This document shows, piece by piece, positions 33,317 to 41,852 of a DNA stretch of 64,000 nt. A program made the translations under genes and the position numbers. This DNA comes from Paucibacter aquatile (GTDB lineage Bacteria; Pseudomonadota; Gammaproteobacteria; Burkholderiales; Burkholderiaceae_C): NCBI RefSeq assembly GCF_002885975.1, contig NZ_POSP01000003.1:2914001-2978000 (forward strand), in the 5' to 3' direction. The notes below the pieces were generated by a model. That model was given only the letters and a program-made list of their open reading frames with translations. It ran no database searches and was not told the origin of the DNA. How positions within the stretch are numbered: position 1 is the first letter of the stretch; every line of letters begins with the position of its first letter.

Positions 33317-34653
33317 AGCCCGCCCTGCTGCAACGGCGAACGGTGCTGGCCGCCGGCATGGCCGGTGCCGCCAGCAGCCTGCTGCCCGGCTGCTCGCCCA
33401 CCGGGCCGGACGGCAGCGCCAGCACAGGCGCTCCGACCGTGCTGCGCTTTGCCTGGTGGGGCGGCGCCAGCCGGCATGAGGCCACGCTCAAAGCCGTGGC
33501 CGCCTTCGAGGCTGCGCACCCGGGCGTCAAGATCAAGTGCGAGTACATGGGTTTCAATGGGTATCTGGAGCGCCTGACGACCCAGATCGCCGGAGGCTCC
33601 GAGCCCGATCTCATGCAGATCAACTGGGCCTGGCTGGCCATGTTCTCCAAGCGCGGCAATGGCTTTGCCGACCTGCTGCAGCAGCGCCAGCACCTGGCCC
33701 TGGACCAGTTCGAAGCCGAAGACGTGCAGACCGGCATGGTGGCCGGCCACCTGAACGCCCTGCCGGTCAGCTACAGCGCCCGCGTGCTGCTCTGGAACCA
33801 GGCGGCGTTTGATCGCGCCAATATGGCCTTGCCCAAGACCTGGGAAGAGCTCTTCGCCGCCGGCGCCCTGATGCGCACCCGCCTGGGCCCCCAGGCCTAC
33901 CCGCTGGACGGCGAGCTCTACGACATGATGCTGCTGTCGCAAAGCTATGTGCAGCAAAAGCACGGCACGCCCTACGTCGACCCAGCCTCACCGCGCGTGG
34001 CCATGGATTTCGCCGCCGCGCTGGACTGGGTGCGCACCTACCGCCGCCTGGTGGACGGCCATGTCGCCACGCCGCTGAAGCTGCGCGCCAGCCTGGGCGG
34101 CGCCGACAAGGCCACCGAGCAGCAGCAGGACTGGGTGGTCGGCAACTGGGCCGGCAACTACACCTGGGATTCCGTGATCGGCCTGCGCGCCGCCACCCTG
34201 GACAAGAAGCAGCGCCTGGTGCTGGGCGACTACCCGACCCTGCCTGGCGCCAAGAACAGCGGCATGTTCGGCCGCCCCACCGTGATGCTGGCCGTGGGCC
34301 GCAACAGCAAGAATGCCGCGCTGGCCGCCGAGCTGCTCAGTTATCTGCTGACCAGCCGCGAGGCGGCGCTGATCCTCGGCCGCACCCGCGGCGTGCCCGT
34401 CGCCAAGGCCCAGGTCGAGGTGCTGCTGGCCGCCAAGAAGCTGCCGCCGCTGGAGCTGCAAGCGCATGAGCAGATCCGCCAGCAGCGCGCGGCCGGCCAG
34501 ATCGCCCTGCCGGCGCCCTTGTTCGAACATGCCCGCCTGCACAAATTCATGCGCGAGGTGTTCGAGACCATCGCCTACGGCAAGACCGGCGACGAAGACG
34601 CCGCGCGCCGCCTGATCACCGAGGGCAATGCCCTGCTGCAGCGCATCAAGTGA
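33313..34653 (+). CDS. togB: Oligogalacturonide ABC importer solute-binding lipoprotein TogB-like
   Basis: Family 1 extracellular solute-binding protein, 446 residues. The N-terminus combines a twin-arginine pattern (QRRTVLAAG) with a lipobox (LLPGC), suggesting a Tat-exported lipoprotein. The mature part shows the class 1 pattern: VLRFAWWGGASRHEATLKAVAAFEAAHPGVKIK, GGSEPDLMQINWAWLAMF and LPVSYSARVLLWNQAAFD. GTG start in a GTGA overlap with togA. The ligand is inferred from the adjacent oligogalacturonide lyase and the Kdu genes. Confidence 0.85.
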   Translation: MKPALLQRRTVLAAGMAGAASSLLPGCSPTGPDGSASTGAPTVLRFAWWGGASRHEATLKAVAAFEAAHPGVKIKCEYMGFNGYLERLTTQIAGGSEPDLMQINWAWLAMFSKRGNGFADLLQQRQHLALDQFEAEDVQTGMVAGHLNALPVSYSARVLLWNQAAFDRANMALPKTWEELFAAGALMRTRLGPQAYPLDGELYDMMLLSQSYVQQKHGTPYVDPASPRVAMDFAAALDWVRTYRRLVDGHVATPLKLRASLGGADKATEQQQDWVVGNWAGNYTWDSVIGLRAATLDKKQRLVLGDYPTLPGAKNSGMFGRPTVMLAVGRNSKNAALAAELLSYLLTSREAALILGRTRGVPVAKAQVEVLLAAKKLPPLELQAHEQIRQQRAAGQIALPAPLFEHARLHKFMREVFETIAYGKTGDEDAARRLITEGNALLQRIK

Positions 34654-34678
34654 CCCCGCCCCTGCCTGGAACGACCCG

Positions 34679-35845
34679 ATGAAACGCACCGAACGCCAGC
34701 TCCACTTCACCGACTGCCCCCAGCTGCGCCTGAGCGCCAGCGAGGGCGGCCGCGTCACCCGCCTGACGCCGACCGACATCACCTGCCATCGCAACTACTT
34801 CTACCAGAAGTGCTTCACGAATGACGGCCAGCGCCTGATCTTCGGCGCCGAGTTCGGCCCGGGCACGGACTGGAACTACCACCTGCTGGACCTGCAAAGC
34901 CAGGTCGCCACCCAGCTCAGCGATGGTGCGGGTGAAAACACCTTTGGCGGCTTCCTCAGCCCCGACGACCGCCACCTCTACTTCGTGCGCGCCGAGCGCC
35001 AGCTGATCCGCCTGGACCTGGGCGACCTCAGCGAGGAGGTGGTCTACACCGTGCCCCAGGGTTGGGTCGGCTACGGCACCTGGGTGTCCAACAGCGCCTG
35101 CACGCAGATGGTGGGCATCGAGATCCATGCCGACGATTGGTTCCCCCTGTCCGACTGGCAGAAGTTCCACCAGATGTACCACGCGCAGCCGCGCTGCCGC
35201 CTGTTCCGCATCGACCTGGCCACCGGCGAGCGCCAGGTGATTCTCGAAAAGAAGGGCTGGCTCGGCCACCCGCAGTACCGCCCCTTCGACGACCACACCG
35301 TGGCCTTCTGCCACGAGGGCCCGCACGACCTGATTGACGCGCGCATCTGGTTCATCAACGAGGACGGCAGCGGCCTGCGCTGCGGCCGCGAGCACGAACC
35401 GGGCGAGAGCATCACGCACGAGTTCTGGGTGCCCGACGGCTCGTCCATGATGTTTGTCTCCTACCTGGAAGGCCAGACGGACCGCTGGATCTGCTCGCTC
35501 GACCCGGTGACGCTGGAAAGCCGCCGCCTCAGCGCCATGCCGCCTTGCTCCCACCTGATGAGCAATGGCGACGGCAGCCTGCTGGTGGGCGACGGCAGCG
35601 GCACGCCCACCGATGTGGCCAACACACGCGGCCACGAGATCCAGAACGACCCCTTCCTTCACCTTTTCGACCTGCGCGCCGGAAGCACCCGGCCCATCGC
35701 CCGGCACAACAGCTCCTGGCGCGTGCACAAGGGCAACCGCCAGGTCACCCACCCGCACCCCTCGTTCACGCCCGACCAGCGCCAGGTGCTGTTCAGCTCG
35801 GACGCGGAGGGCGAGCCGGCGCTCTATTTGGCTGATCTGGAGTGA
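34679..35845 (+). CDS. ogl: Oligogalacturonide lyase, PL22 family
   Basis: Cytoplasmic beta-propeller lyase that splits short oligogalacturonides, including unsaturated digalacturonate, into monomers. There is no signal peptide, matching the cytoplasmic role. The 388 residues contain the Ogl/PL22 stretches TDITCHRNYFYQKCFTNDGQ, WNYHLLDLQS, WQKFHQMYH, GHPQYRPFDDHTVAFCHEGP, ITHEFWVPDG and HSSW-like NSSWRVHKGNRQVTHPHPSFTPD. The ATG at 34679 lies 25 bp after togB. The pectinesterase gene follows in a GTGA overlap, so a cytoplasmic and a secreted enzyme share one message. Confidence 0.93.
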   Translation: MKRTERQLHFTDCPQLRLSASEGGRVTRLTPTDITCHRNYFYQKCFTNDGQRLIFGAEFGPGTDWNYHLLDLQSQVATQLSDGAGENTFGGFLSPDDRHLYFVRAERQLIRLDLGDLSEEVVYTVPQGWVGYGTWVSNSACTQMVGIEIHADDWFPLSDWQKFHQMYHAQPRCRLFRIDLATGERQVILEKKGWLGHPQYRPFDDHTVAFCHEGPHDLIDARIWFINEDGSGLRCGREHEPGESITHEFWVPDGSSMMFVSYLEGQTDRWICSLDPVTLESRRLSAMPPCSHLMSNGDGSLLVGDGSGTPTDVANTRGHEIQNDPFLHLFDLRAGSTRPIARHNSSWRVHKGNRQVTHPHPSFTPDQRQVLFSSDAEGEPALYLADLE

Positions 35846-37035
35846 AGGTACTACGTATGGGTCGAAGTGCACTTGCACTGGCCCTTGCCCTGCTGGCCGG
35901 CAGCGGGCAGGCCAACCCCAAGCTGCGTCCGCAGCTGAGCGAAGGCCAAGCCCGGCTGCACACCCGCGCCGCCCTCCTCGCGGATTGGCAGCCCGCAGCG
36001 GCGCCACCACTCGGCGAGCTGCCCGCCCATTTCAGCGTGGCGGCCGACGGCAGCGGCAGCCACCGCAGCCTTCAAGCGGCCATTGATGCCTTGCCCTCGC
36101 GCAACGCAGCATCCGTGGCCGGTGCGCCGACGCGTTACTTCATCCGCTTGGCGCCAGGCCGCTACGTCGAGAACGTCTGCATCCACGACAAGCCGCCGCT
36201 GACGATCTACGGCGCTGGCGAAGAACCCGGCGAGGTGCGCCTGGTGGCCGGCCGCTTTGCCGCCCAGCCGCGCGAGCCCGGCAGTGCCTCGCCCTGCTTT
36301 CCAGCCAGCAGCGCGGCCCGCCACGGCACGGCCGGCAGCGCCAGCGTGGCGGTGTTCAGCGACGAGGTCACGCTGCGCCATCTCAGCATCGTCAACAGCG
36401 CCCTGGACGGCGTGCGCGCCGGCCAAGGCTACCCGCCCGAGGTGGGCGAGGGCGGCGGCGCCCAGGCCGTGGCCTTGATGACGCGCGGTGACCGCATCGA
36501 GCTGGACCGGGTTCAGCTCTGGGGCCATCAGGACACCTTCTATGCCAGCCGCCGCCGTGAGGGTGAAAGTGAAGGCTCGGGCCTGAGCCGCGTCTGGGTC
36601 CATGACAGCCTGATCGCCGGCGATGTCGATTTCATCTTCGGCGATGCCCGCCTGCTGCTGGAGCGCTGCACCGTGCTCAGCCGCGCCGGGCGGCGCACGC
36701 CGGGCGAGGGCGGCATCGTGCTGGCGCCGAGCACGGCCGCGAACGAGCCCCTCGGCTTCATCGTGCAGGACAGCCGCTTCCTGGCCGAGCCCGGCCTGGC
36801 ACCGGGCAGCGTCTGGCTCGGCCGCGCCTGGGACCAGGGTGTGGCCAAGGGCGAGTGGCGCGCCGGCCCCTCGGCACCGAATGGCCTGGCCGTGGTGCGC
36901 GAAAGCCGCATCGGCGCCCACATCCACGCACGGCGCGAGGGCGTCTGGGGCCCCTCCACCGCACGCCGGCCGCACCAGACCGAGGGCGAGGCCGCCAACC
37001 GCCTGCTCGAACACCGCAACCAGGATGTGCCATGA
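35842..37035 (+). CDS. Secreted pectin methylesterase, CE8 family
   Basis: Removes methyl esters from pectin, creating the free polygalacturonate that pectate lyases need. Signal peptide GRSALALALALLAGSGQA, then a right-handed beta-helix with the CE8 signatures GHQDTFYA (region 2), GDVDFIFG (region 3, catalytic Asp) and WLGRAWD (region 5). Total 397 residues. The start may be the GTG at 35842, which overlaps the ogl stop, or the ATG at 35857; both keep the signal peptide. It overlaps the following pectate lyase gene in ATGA. Confidence 0.93.
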   Translation: MKVLRMGRSALALALALLAGSGQANPKLRPQLSEGQARLHTRAALLADWQPAAAPPLGELPAHFSVAADGSGSHRSLQAAIDALPSRNAASVAGAPTRYFIRLAPGRYVENVCIHDKPPLTIYGAGEEPGEVRLVAGRFAAQPREPGSASPCFPASSAARHGTAGSASVAVFSDEVTLRHLSIVNSALDGVRAGQGYPPEVGEGGGAQAVALMTRGDRIELDRVQLWGHQDTFYASRRREGESEGSGLSRVWVHDSLIAGDVDFIFGDARLLLERCTVLSRAGRRTPGEGGIVLAPSTAANEPLGFIVQDSRFLAEPGLAPGSVWLGRAWDQGVAKGEWRAGPSAPNGLAVVRESRIGAHIHARREGVWGPSTARRPHQTEGEAANRLLEHRNQDVP

Positions 37036-38336
37036 AGCCCCTCCGCCGCCGCCTTCTTCTCATCCTGCCGGCCTGCAGCTTGATCGCTTGCAGCGTGCTG
37101 CCGGTCGAGCGCGTCAGCACCGAACTCAGCCCCTGGGCCCGCAGCGTGCTGGCGCCTGGCGACGGCTGGGCCTCCTTGAACGGCGGCACGCGCGGCGGCG
37201 CCGATGCCGCCGCGGCCGATGTGTTCACCGTCAGCAGCCGCAGCGAGCTGCTGGCGGCGCTGGCTGGCCCGGCCCGGCCGCGCATCATCCAGGTGCGCGG
37301 CCGCATCGACCTCAGCGCCGATGCCCAGGGCCGGGCGCTGCAGGAAGAGGACTTCCGCGACCCGGCTTTCAGCTGGCCCGCCTTTGAAGCCGCCTACGCC
37401 CCGGCCACCTGGGGCAAGGTGCCACCGAGCGGGCCGATGGAAGAAGCGCGGCTGCGCTCGGCACGCCGGCAATCGGCCCACACCACGGTGCGCATTCCTT
37501 CCGACACCACCCTGGTCGGCCTGGGCCCGGAGGCCGGCTTCAAGAACGGCATGCTGCTGCTGGACGGGGTGCAGAACATCATCGTGCGCGGCCTGCATTT
37601 CTCCGATGCCTACGATTTCTTCCCCGCCTGGGACCCCAAGGACAATGCCAGCGGCGAGTGGAACTCCGAGTACGACAACCTCTCGCTGCGCGGCGCGCGC
37701 CGGGTCTGGGTGGACCATTGCACCTTTGACGACGGCGAGCGCCCCGACCGCGCCGAGCGCTGGGCCCTGGGTCGGCCCATGCAGCACCACGATGGCCTGC
37801 TGGACATCACCCAGCAGTCCGATCTGGTGACGGTCAGCTGGAGCCATTTCCGCGACCACGACAAAACCCATCTGATCGGCAGCAGCGACAGCCGCAGCGA
37901 AGACGCCGGCCATCTGCGCGTCAGCTTCCACCACAACCACTGGGAACGCACCCAGGCACGCACCCCGCGGGTGCGCTACGGTCAGGTGCACCTCTACAAC
38001 AATCTGTTCAGCGTGCCGAACCTGAAAGCCTATGACTACAGCATCGGCGTGGGCGTGCAGTCGCGCGTCCTCAGCGAGGCCAACGTCTGGCGCAGCGCGC
38101 CGGGCCTGTCGAGCCGGCAGCTGGTGAAATGGTGGAAGGGCCAGCATTTCGCCGACCGTGGCTCCTTGCACAACGGCCAGCCGGTGGACCTGCTGGCCGA
38201 GTTGCGCGCGGCCAACCCGGGCGTGGTGATTTCCGCCGACCTGGGCTGGCAGCCGGTGCTGGCGGCGCCGGTCGAGCCGGCCGAGCAGGTCGAGGCCCGA
38301 GTTCTTGCTGGGGCCGGGGCCGGGCTAGCCCGGTAG
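37032..38336 (+). CDS. Pectate lyase, PL1 family, predicted lipoprotein
   Basis: Second pectate lyase of the locus, 434 residues. A lipoprotein signal (LLILPACSLIACS) suggests membrane anchoring. The PL1 core is clear: VRIPSDTTLVGLG, NIIVRGLHFSDAYDFFPAWDP, YDNLSLRGARRVWVDHCTFDDGE (WVDHCTF with calcium-binding acids) and, near the active site, RTPRVRYGQVHLYNN. This is the classical PelB-like type, unlike the trisaccharide-lyase type at 19642. The last 20 residues are Ala/Gly-rich and may be unstructured. Start ATG overlaps the methylesterase stop (ATGA). It is the last gene of the long operon. Confidence 0.92.
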   Translation: MKPLRRRLLLILPACSLIACSVLPVERVSTELSPWARSVLAPGDGWASLNGGTRGGADAAAADVFTVSSRSELLAALAGPARPRIIQVRGRIDLSADAQGRALQEEDFRDPAFSWPAFEAAYAPATWGKVPPSGPMEEARLRSARRQSAHTTVRIPSDTTLVGLGPEAGFKNGMLLLDGVQNIIVRGLHFSDAYDFFPAWDPKDNASGEWNSEYDNLSLRGARRVWVDHCTFDDGERPDRAERWALGRPMQHHDGLLDITQQSDLVTVSWSHFRDHDKTHLIGSSDSRSEDAGHLRVSFHHNHWERTQARTPRVRYGQVHLYNNLFSVPNLKAYDYSIGVGVQSRVLSEANVWRSAPGLSSRQLVKWWKGQHFADRGSLHNGQPVDLLAELRAANPGVVISADLGWQPVLAAPVEPAEQVEARVLAGAGAGLAR

Positions 38337-38353
38337 AGCGCAAACGCCAAGCC

Positions 38354-38376
38354 GTGGACAATCCACTTCAAATGAA
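38354..38376 (+). promoter_or_regulatory. Possible operator upstream of the IclR-type regulator
   Basis: Two adjacent small palindromes, GTGGACAATCCAC and TTCAAATGAA, the latter running into TGAAAC as in the KdgR-like sites. Possible autoregulation. Confidence 0.3.
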
Positions 38377-38401
38377 ACACCAGCCCGGGGAAAACAAAAC
38401 A

Positions 38402-39229
38402 ATGGATGACGATTCAGTCGACAGCGGCGGCAAGCAGCCCGAATCGGTGGCCGCGGTGCTCAAGGTGTTTGCCATCCTGCAAGCCCTGTCCGAGCGCAGC
38501 GAAACCGGCATCTCCGAGCTGTCGGTGCGCCTGGCCATGCCCAAGGCCACGGTCTACCGTTTTCTGCAGACCATGATGACTCTGGGCTATGTGCGCCAGC
38601 AGGCCGACAGCGAGCGCTACGGCCTGAGCATGAAGGCCTTCGAGCTGGGCGCCAAGGCACTGCAGTACCCCGACCTGGTGGACCTGGCCAAGCACCACAT
38701 GCAGATGCTGGCCGACAAGACCGGCGAGACCGTGCACCTGGGCACCTTGATCGACAGCGAGATCATCTATGTGCACAAGATCGACTCGCGCCACACCCTG
38801 GGCATGTATTCCAAGATCGGCCGCCGCGCGCCCTTGCACTGCACCGCCATCGGCAAGGTGCTGATGGCCTGGGAACACCCGGAGCGGCGCGATCGCATCC
38901 TCGACAGTGCCGAGTTCAAGCGTTTCCGCGACAAGACCATCGTCGAGCGCGGTCCCTATCTGGCCGAGCTGGAGCGCGTGCGCGCCCAGGGTTACGGCGA
39001 AGACCGCGAAGAGTTCGACGACCACATCCGCTGCCTGGGCATCCCCATCTTCGACCGGCTGAACCAGCCGATCGCGGGCATGAGCATTTCCTTCCCGACC
39101 TTCCGCTACGACGAGGAGAAGGCGCCGGAGATCATCGCCATGCTGACGGCCGCCAGCCGCGACATCTCGACCCGGCTGGGCTGCACCAAGTTCCCGCTGG
39201 ACCCGCCGGCAGCAGCCGGCCGCGGCTGA
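38402..39229 (+). CDS. kdgR: IclR-family regulator of the pectin genes (KdgR-like)
   Basis: A 275-residue IclR-family repressor. The N-terminal winged helix-turn-helix covers about residues 16-75 (SVAAVLKVFAILQALSERSETGISELSVRLAMPKATVYRFLQTM), then the effector domain with GETVHLGTLIDSEIIYVHKID, RAPLHCTAIGKVLMAW and DDHIRCLGIPIFD. In enterobacteria KdgR releases DNA on binding 2-keto-3-deoxygluconate. It sits 65 bp after the pectate lyase at the end of the regulon, and two KdgR-like palindromes lie in the regulon's divergent promoters. The link to those sites is inference. Confidence 0.85.
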   Translation: MDDDSVDSGGKQPESVAAVLKVFAILQALSERSETGISELSVRLAMPKATVYRFLQTMMTLGYVRQQADSERYGLSMKAFELGAKALQYPDLVDLAKHHMQMLADKTGETVHLGTLIDSEIIYVHKIDSRHTLGMYSKIGRRAPLHCTAIGKVLMAWEHPERRDRILDSAEFKRFRDKTIVERGPYLAELERVRAQGYGEDREEFDDHIRCLGIPIFDRLNQPIAGMSISFPTFRYDEEKAPEIIAMLTAASRDISTRLGCTKFPLDPPAAAGRG

Positions 39230-39239
39230 AACGGCTGAC

Positions 39240-39473
39240 TTACTTGCCGTAAGGCCACTGGGCCTTGCGCGTCGGCGCTTTCACGCCCTTGCCCTGGGCG
39301 GCCCATTGCTTGTAGGCCGTGGGCGTGAGTTCGCGCTTCATCAGCTGCACCAGCTCGCCCTGACCCAGACCATGCTCCATCAGCACCTTGCTGTAGGGCG
39401 GGAGATCGGTCCAGGCGGTGGCGATGACGCGCTTGATTTCTTCAGCGCTGAGACGGGGGATGGGTTTGGCCAT
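39240..39473 (-). CDS. DUF2805 / TIGR03643 family small protein
   Basis: A 77-residue basic protein: MAKPIPRLSAEEIKRVIATAWTDLPPYSKVLMEHGLGQGELVQLMKRELTPTAYKQW. The pattern matches, from memory, a small family annotated DUF2805/TIGR03643 that looks helix-turn-helix-like. Function unknown. It is convergent with the IclR gene with only 10 bp between stops, and downstream of apt on the same strand. Confidence 0.75.
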   Translation of the reverse strand: MAKPIPRLSAEEIKRVIATAWTDLPPYSKVLMEHGLGQGELVQLMKRELTPTAYKQWAAQGKGVKAPTRKAQWPYGK

Positions 39474-39502
39474 GGCGCGATTGTCCCTTGCTTGGGCCCG
39501 GT

Positions 39503-40063
39503 TCAGTGGCCCGCGAAGTCGACCAAGGTGAACAAAGGCAGCCCCGCCGCCCGCAACTGGGCGGAACCGCCGAGCTCCGGCAGGTCGACGATGGCACCGC
39601 ACTCCACCACCTCGGCGCCCAGGCGCTGCAGCAGCTTGGCGCCGGCGCCCATGGTGCCGCCGGTGGCGATCAGGTCGTCGATCAACACCACGCGCTCGCC
39701 CGGGCGCACCGCGTCGGTGTGCATCTCGACCGTGGCGCTGCCGTATTCCAGCTCATAGGTTTCCTCCACCGTGGTGAAGGGCAGCTTGCCTTTCTTGCGG
39801 ATGGGGATGAAGCCGATGTTCAGCTCGTAGGCCAGCACCGAGCCGATGATGAAGCCGCGCGCATCGAGCCCGGCGATGGCATCGGGCTTGAGGTCGAAAT
39901 AGCGGTGCACGAACTGGTCGATCAGCACCCGGAACACCCGCGGGTTGGACAGCAGGGGTGTGATGTCGCGGAACTGCACGCCGGCGCTGGGCCAATCGGG
40001 CACGGTGCGGATGTGGCTGCGCAGGTAGTGACCGATGGCGGCATCGGCGGCAGAAGTGGGCAT
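39503..40063 (-). CDS. apt: Adenine phosphoribosyltransferase
   Basis: Purine salvage enzyme joining adenine and PRPP to give AMP. The 186 residues contain VQFRDITPLLSNP, the flexible-loop segment PIRKKGKLPFTTVEETYELEYG and the PRPP-binding motif VVLIDDLIATGGT near residue 130. The ATG at 40063 (MPTSAADAAIGHYLRSHIRTVPD) matches family length; 23 further upstream codons are not conserved. Likely in one unit with the small gene downstream (29-bp gap). Confidence 0.96.
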   Translation of the reverse strand: MPTSAADAAIGHYLRSHIRTVPDWPSAGVQFRDITPLLSNPRVFRVLIDQFVHRYFDLKPDAIAGLDARGFIIGSVLAYELNIGFIPIRKKGKLPFTTVEETYELEYGSATVEMHTDAVRPGERVVLIDDLIATGGTMGAGAKLLQRLGAEVVECGAIVDLPELGGSAQLRAAGLPLFTLVDFAGH

Positions 40064-40183
40064 GGCAGGGGGTTCCGAAGGGCCGGAACGAAAGCAGACG
40101 GAAGCCCCGATGGTAGCGAGCCTGGACCGCAATGAGTCAGGCTCGGGGCAGGCTCAGGGCTGCCTCAGCGCGGCGGGCTCCGC

Positions 40184-41674
40184 TCAGGCCGCGCGCACCG
40201 TCGGGGCACAGACCAGGCGGGCCCGTCCGTTTTGCTTGGCGGCGTAGAGCGCCGCGTCGGCCTGCTCGACCAGGCGCAGCGGGCTGGCATGGGCCTCGGC
40301 CACGCCCGCGGCCAGGCCGATGCTGAGACTCAGGCTGCGGCGCAGCGGCGAGGCGGCATGCTCGATGGCGGCCAGGCGCAGGCTGTCCAGGCAGCGCTGG
40401 GCCAGGGTTTGCGCCTGGGCCAGGTCGGTGTCGGGCAGCAGCAGCACGAACTCTTCGCCGCCGAAGCGGCAGACCGTGCCGCCGCTGCGCCCCACGCAGG
40501 TGTGCAGCAGCTCGGCCACGCGGCGCAGGGTCTCGTCACCGGCAATGTGGCCGTAGTGGTCGTTGTATTGCTTGAAATGGTCGATGTCGACCATCACGCA
40601 GGCGAGGCTGTGGCCTTCGCGCGCGCTGTTCAGCCATTCCTGCTGCAGCAGGTGGTCGAAATGGCGGCGGTTGCCCACGCCGGTGAGGCCATCGGTGGTG
40701 GACTGGCGGGCCAGCTGGGCATTGGCCAGCTGCAGGGCCACCTCCTGGCGTTTGCGTTCGCTCAGGTCGGTGATGATGCAGACGAAACGGTGGGTGGTGT
40801 CGGTGCGCACCTCGGCCATGTTCAGCTGCAGGGTCAGTTCTTGCCCATCGCGGCGACGCGTGCTCAGCTCGCGCGGCTCGCCCAGCAGCTCGGCCGGGCT
40901 GTCGCCCATGCAGATGCCGAACAGCAGGTCGATGTGGCTGCCGCGCAGCTCGGCGGCGCTGAAGCCAAAGAGGCGCTCGCCAGCGGGGTTGAGCTCCAGC
41001 ACATGGCCTTCGGTGTCCAGGGTCAGCACGCCATTCGGCGCCGCGCGCACAAAGGCTTGCAGATGGGCCTGGCTGGCAGCCAGGCGCTGCTGCTCCAGGA
41101 TCAGGTCGCTGACGTCCAGGCGCACGCCGACCATGCCGCCCGAAGGCGTGCGGCGCTCGAAGATGCGCAGCCAGCGGCCATCGCTCAGGCGCTGCAGCAA
41201 GGCCTCCTGGCCGCGCGCACGGTCGGCAAAGCGCTGGGCCAGCCATTCCTCCTCGCGGCCCACGGCGGCGGGGATGGCGCCTTCGCGCACCGAGCGGCGC
41301 ACCAGCTCCTCGAAGCTGGCGTGGCGCTGGAAGTCCGGCACCATATGCGGGTAGTTGGCGGCCAGCTGCTGGTTGTAGGCGACCAGGCGGTCGTCGGCAT
41401 CGAAGATCTCGACGCTGGCCGGCAGGGCATCGATGGCCTCGGCCAAGCTGCGGTTGGCAGCGCGGATGCGCTCGCGGGCGCGGCGCAGGGCCAGGGTGGC
41501 CAGCAGGGCCAGGACCAGGTTGAAGCCCAGGCTCAGCTCGGCCAGGCCGGGCAGCCAGCGCGGGTCGGGCTCGCTGGCCTGGTCGACCCAGAACACGCCC
41601 AGCTGCAAAGCCAGGGCCAGCACGACGGTCAGGGGCAGCCAGCGGATGGCGGCATCGGGGTTGTAGGACTTCAT
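40184..41674 (-). CDS. Membrane PAS-GGDEF diguanylate cyclase
   Basis: Makes cyclic di-GMP. The 496 residues begin with two membrane segments (WLPLTVVLALALQLGVFWV and LGFNLVLALLATLALRR), then a PAS-like sensor (AEAIDALPASVEIFDADDRLVAYNQQLAANYPHM), a second PAS (AFVRAAPNGVLTLDTEGHVLELNPAGERLFG) and a C-terminal GGDEF domain starting TTDGLTGVGNRRHFDHLL, with active-site GGEEF and MVDIDHFKQYNDHYGH. The intact GGEEF supports activity. No allosteric RxxD five residues before GGEEF is obvious. Start ATG at 41674. Confidence 0.93.
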   Translation of the reverse strand: MKSYNPDAAIRWLPLTVVLALALQLGVFWVDQASEPDPRWLPGLAELSLGFNLVLALLATLALRRARERIRAANRSLAEAIDALPASVEIFDADDRLVAYNQQLAANYPHMVPDFQRHASFEELVRRSVREGAIPAAVGREEEWLAQRFADRARGQEALLQRLSDGRWLRIFERRTPSGGMVGVRLDVSDLILEQQRLAASQAHLQAFVRAAPNGVLTLDTEGHVLELNPAGERLFGFSAAELRGSHIDLLFGICMGDSPAELLGEPRELSTRRRDGQELTLQLNMAEVRTDTTHRFVCIITDLSERKRQEVALQLANAQLARQSTTDGLTGVGNRRHFDHLLQQEWLNSAREGHSLACVMVDIDHFKQYNDHYGHIAGDETLRRVAELLHTCVGRSGGTVCRFGGEEFVLLLPDTDLAQAQTLAQRCLDSLRLAAIEHAASPLRRSLSLSIGLAAGVAEAHASPLRLVEQADAALYAAKQNGRARLVCAPTVRAA

Positions 41675-41852
41675 GGGAGGCCGCAGCGTACCCAGGCCCG
41701 CCCGCAACGCCCAGCCCACCCTTGGGGGGCCGGGTAAACCCGGGCCCTGTGTGTGCCCCTAGCACAAAAGACAAGTGTCCCGCGCCGAGACAAGATTCAT
41801 TGCCCTCTGGTACCGTGCGCGATTGCAAAGAGGGTGATCGGGGACACACAGC

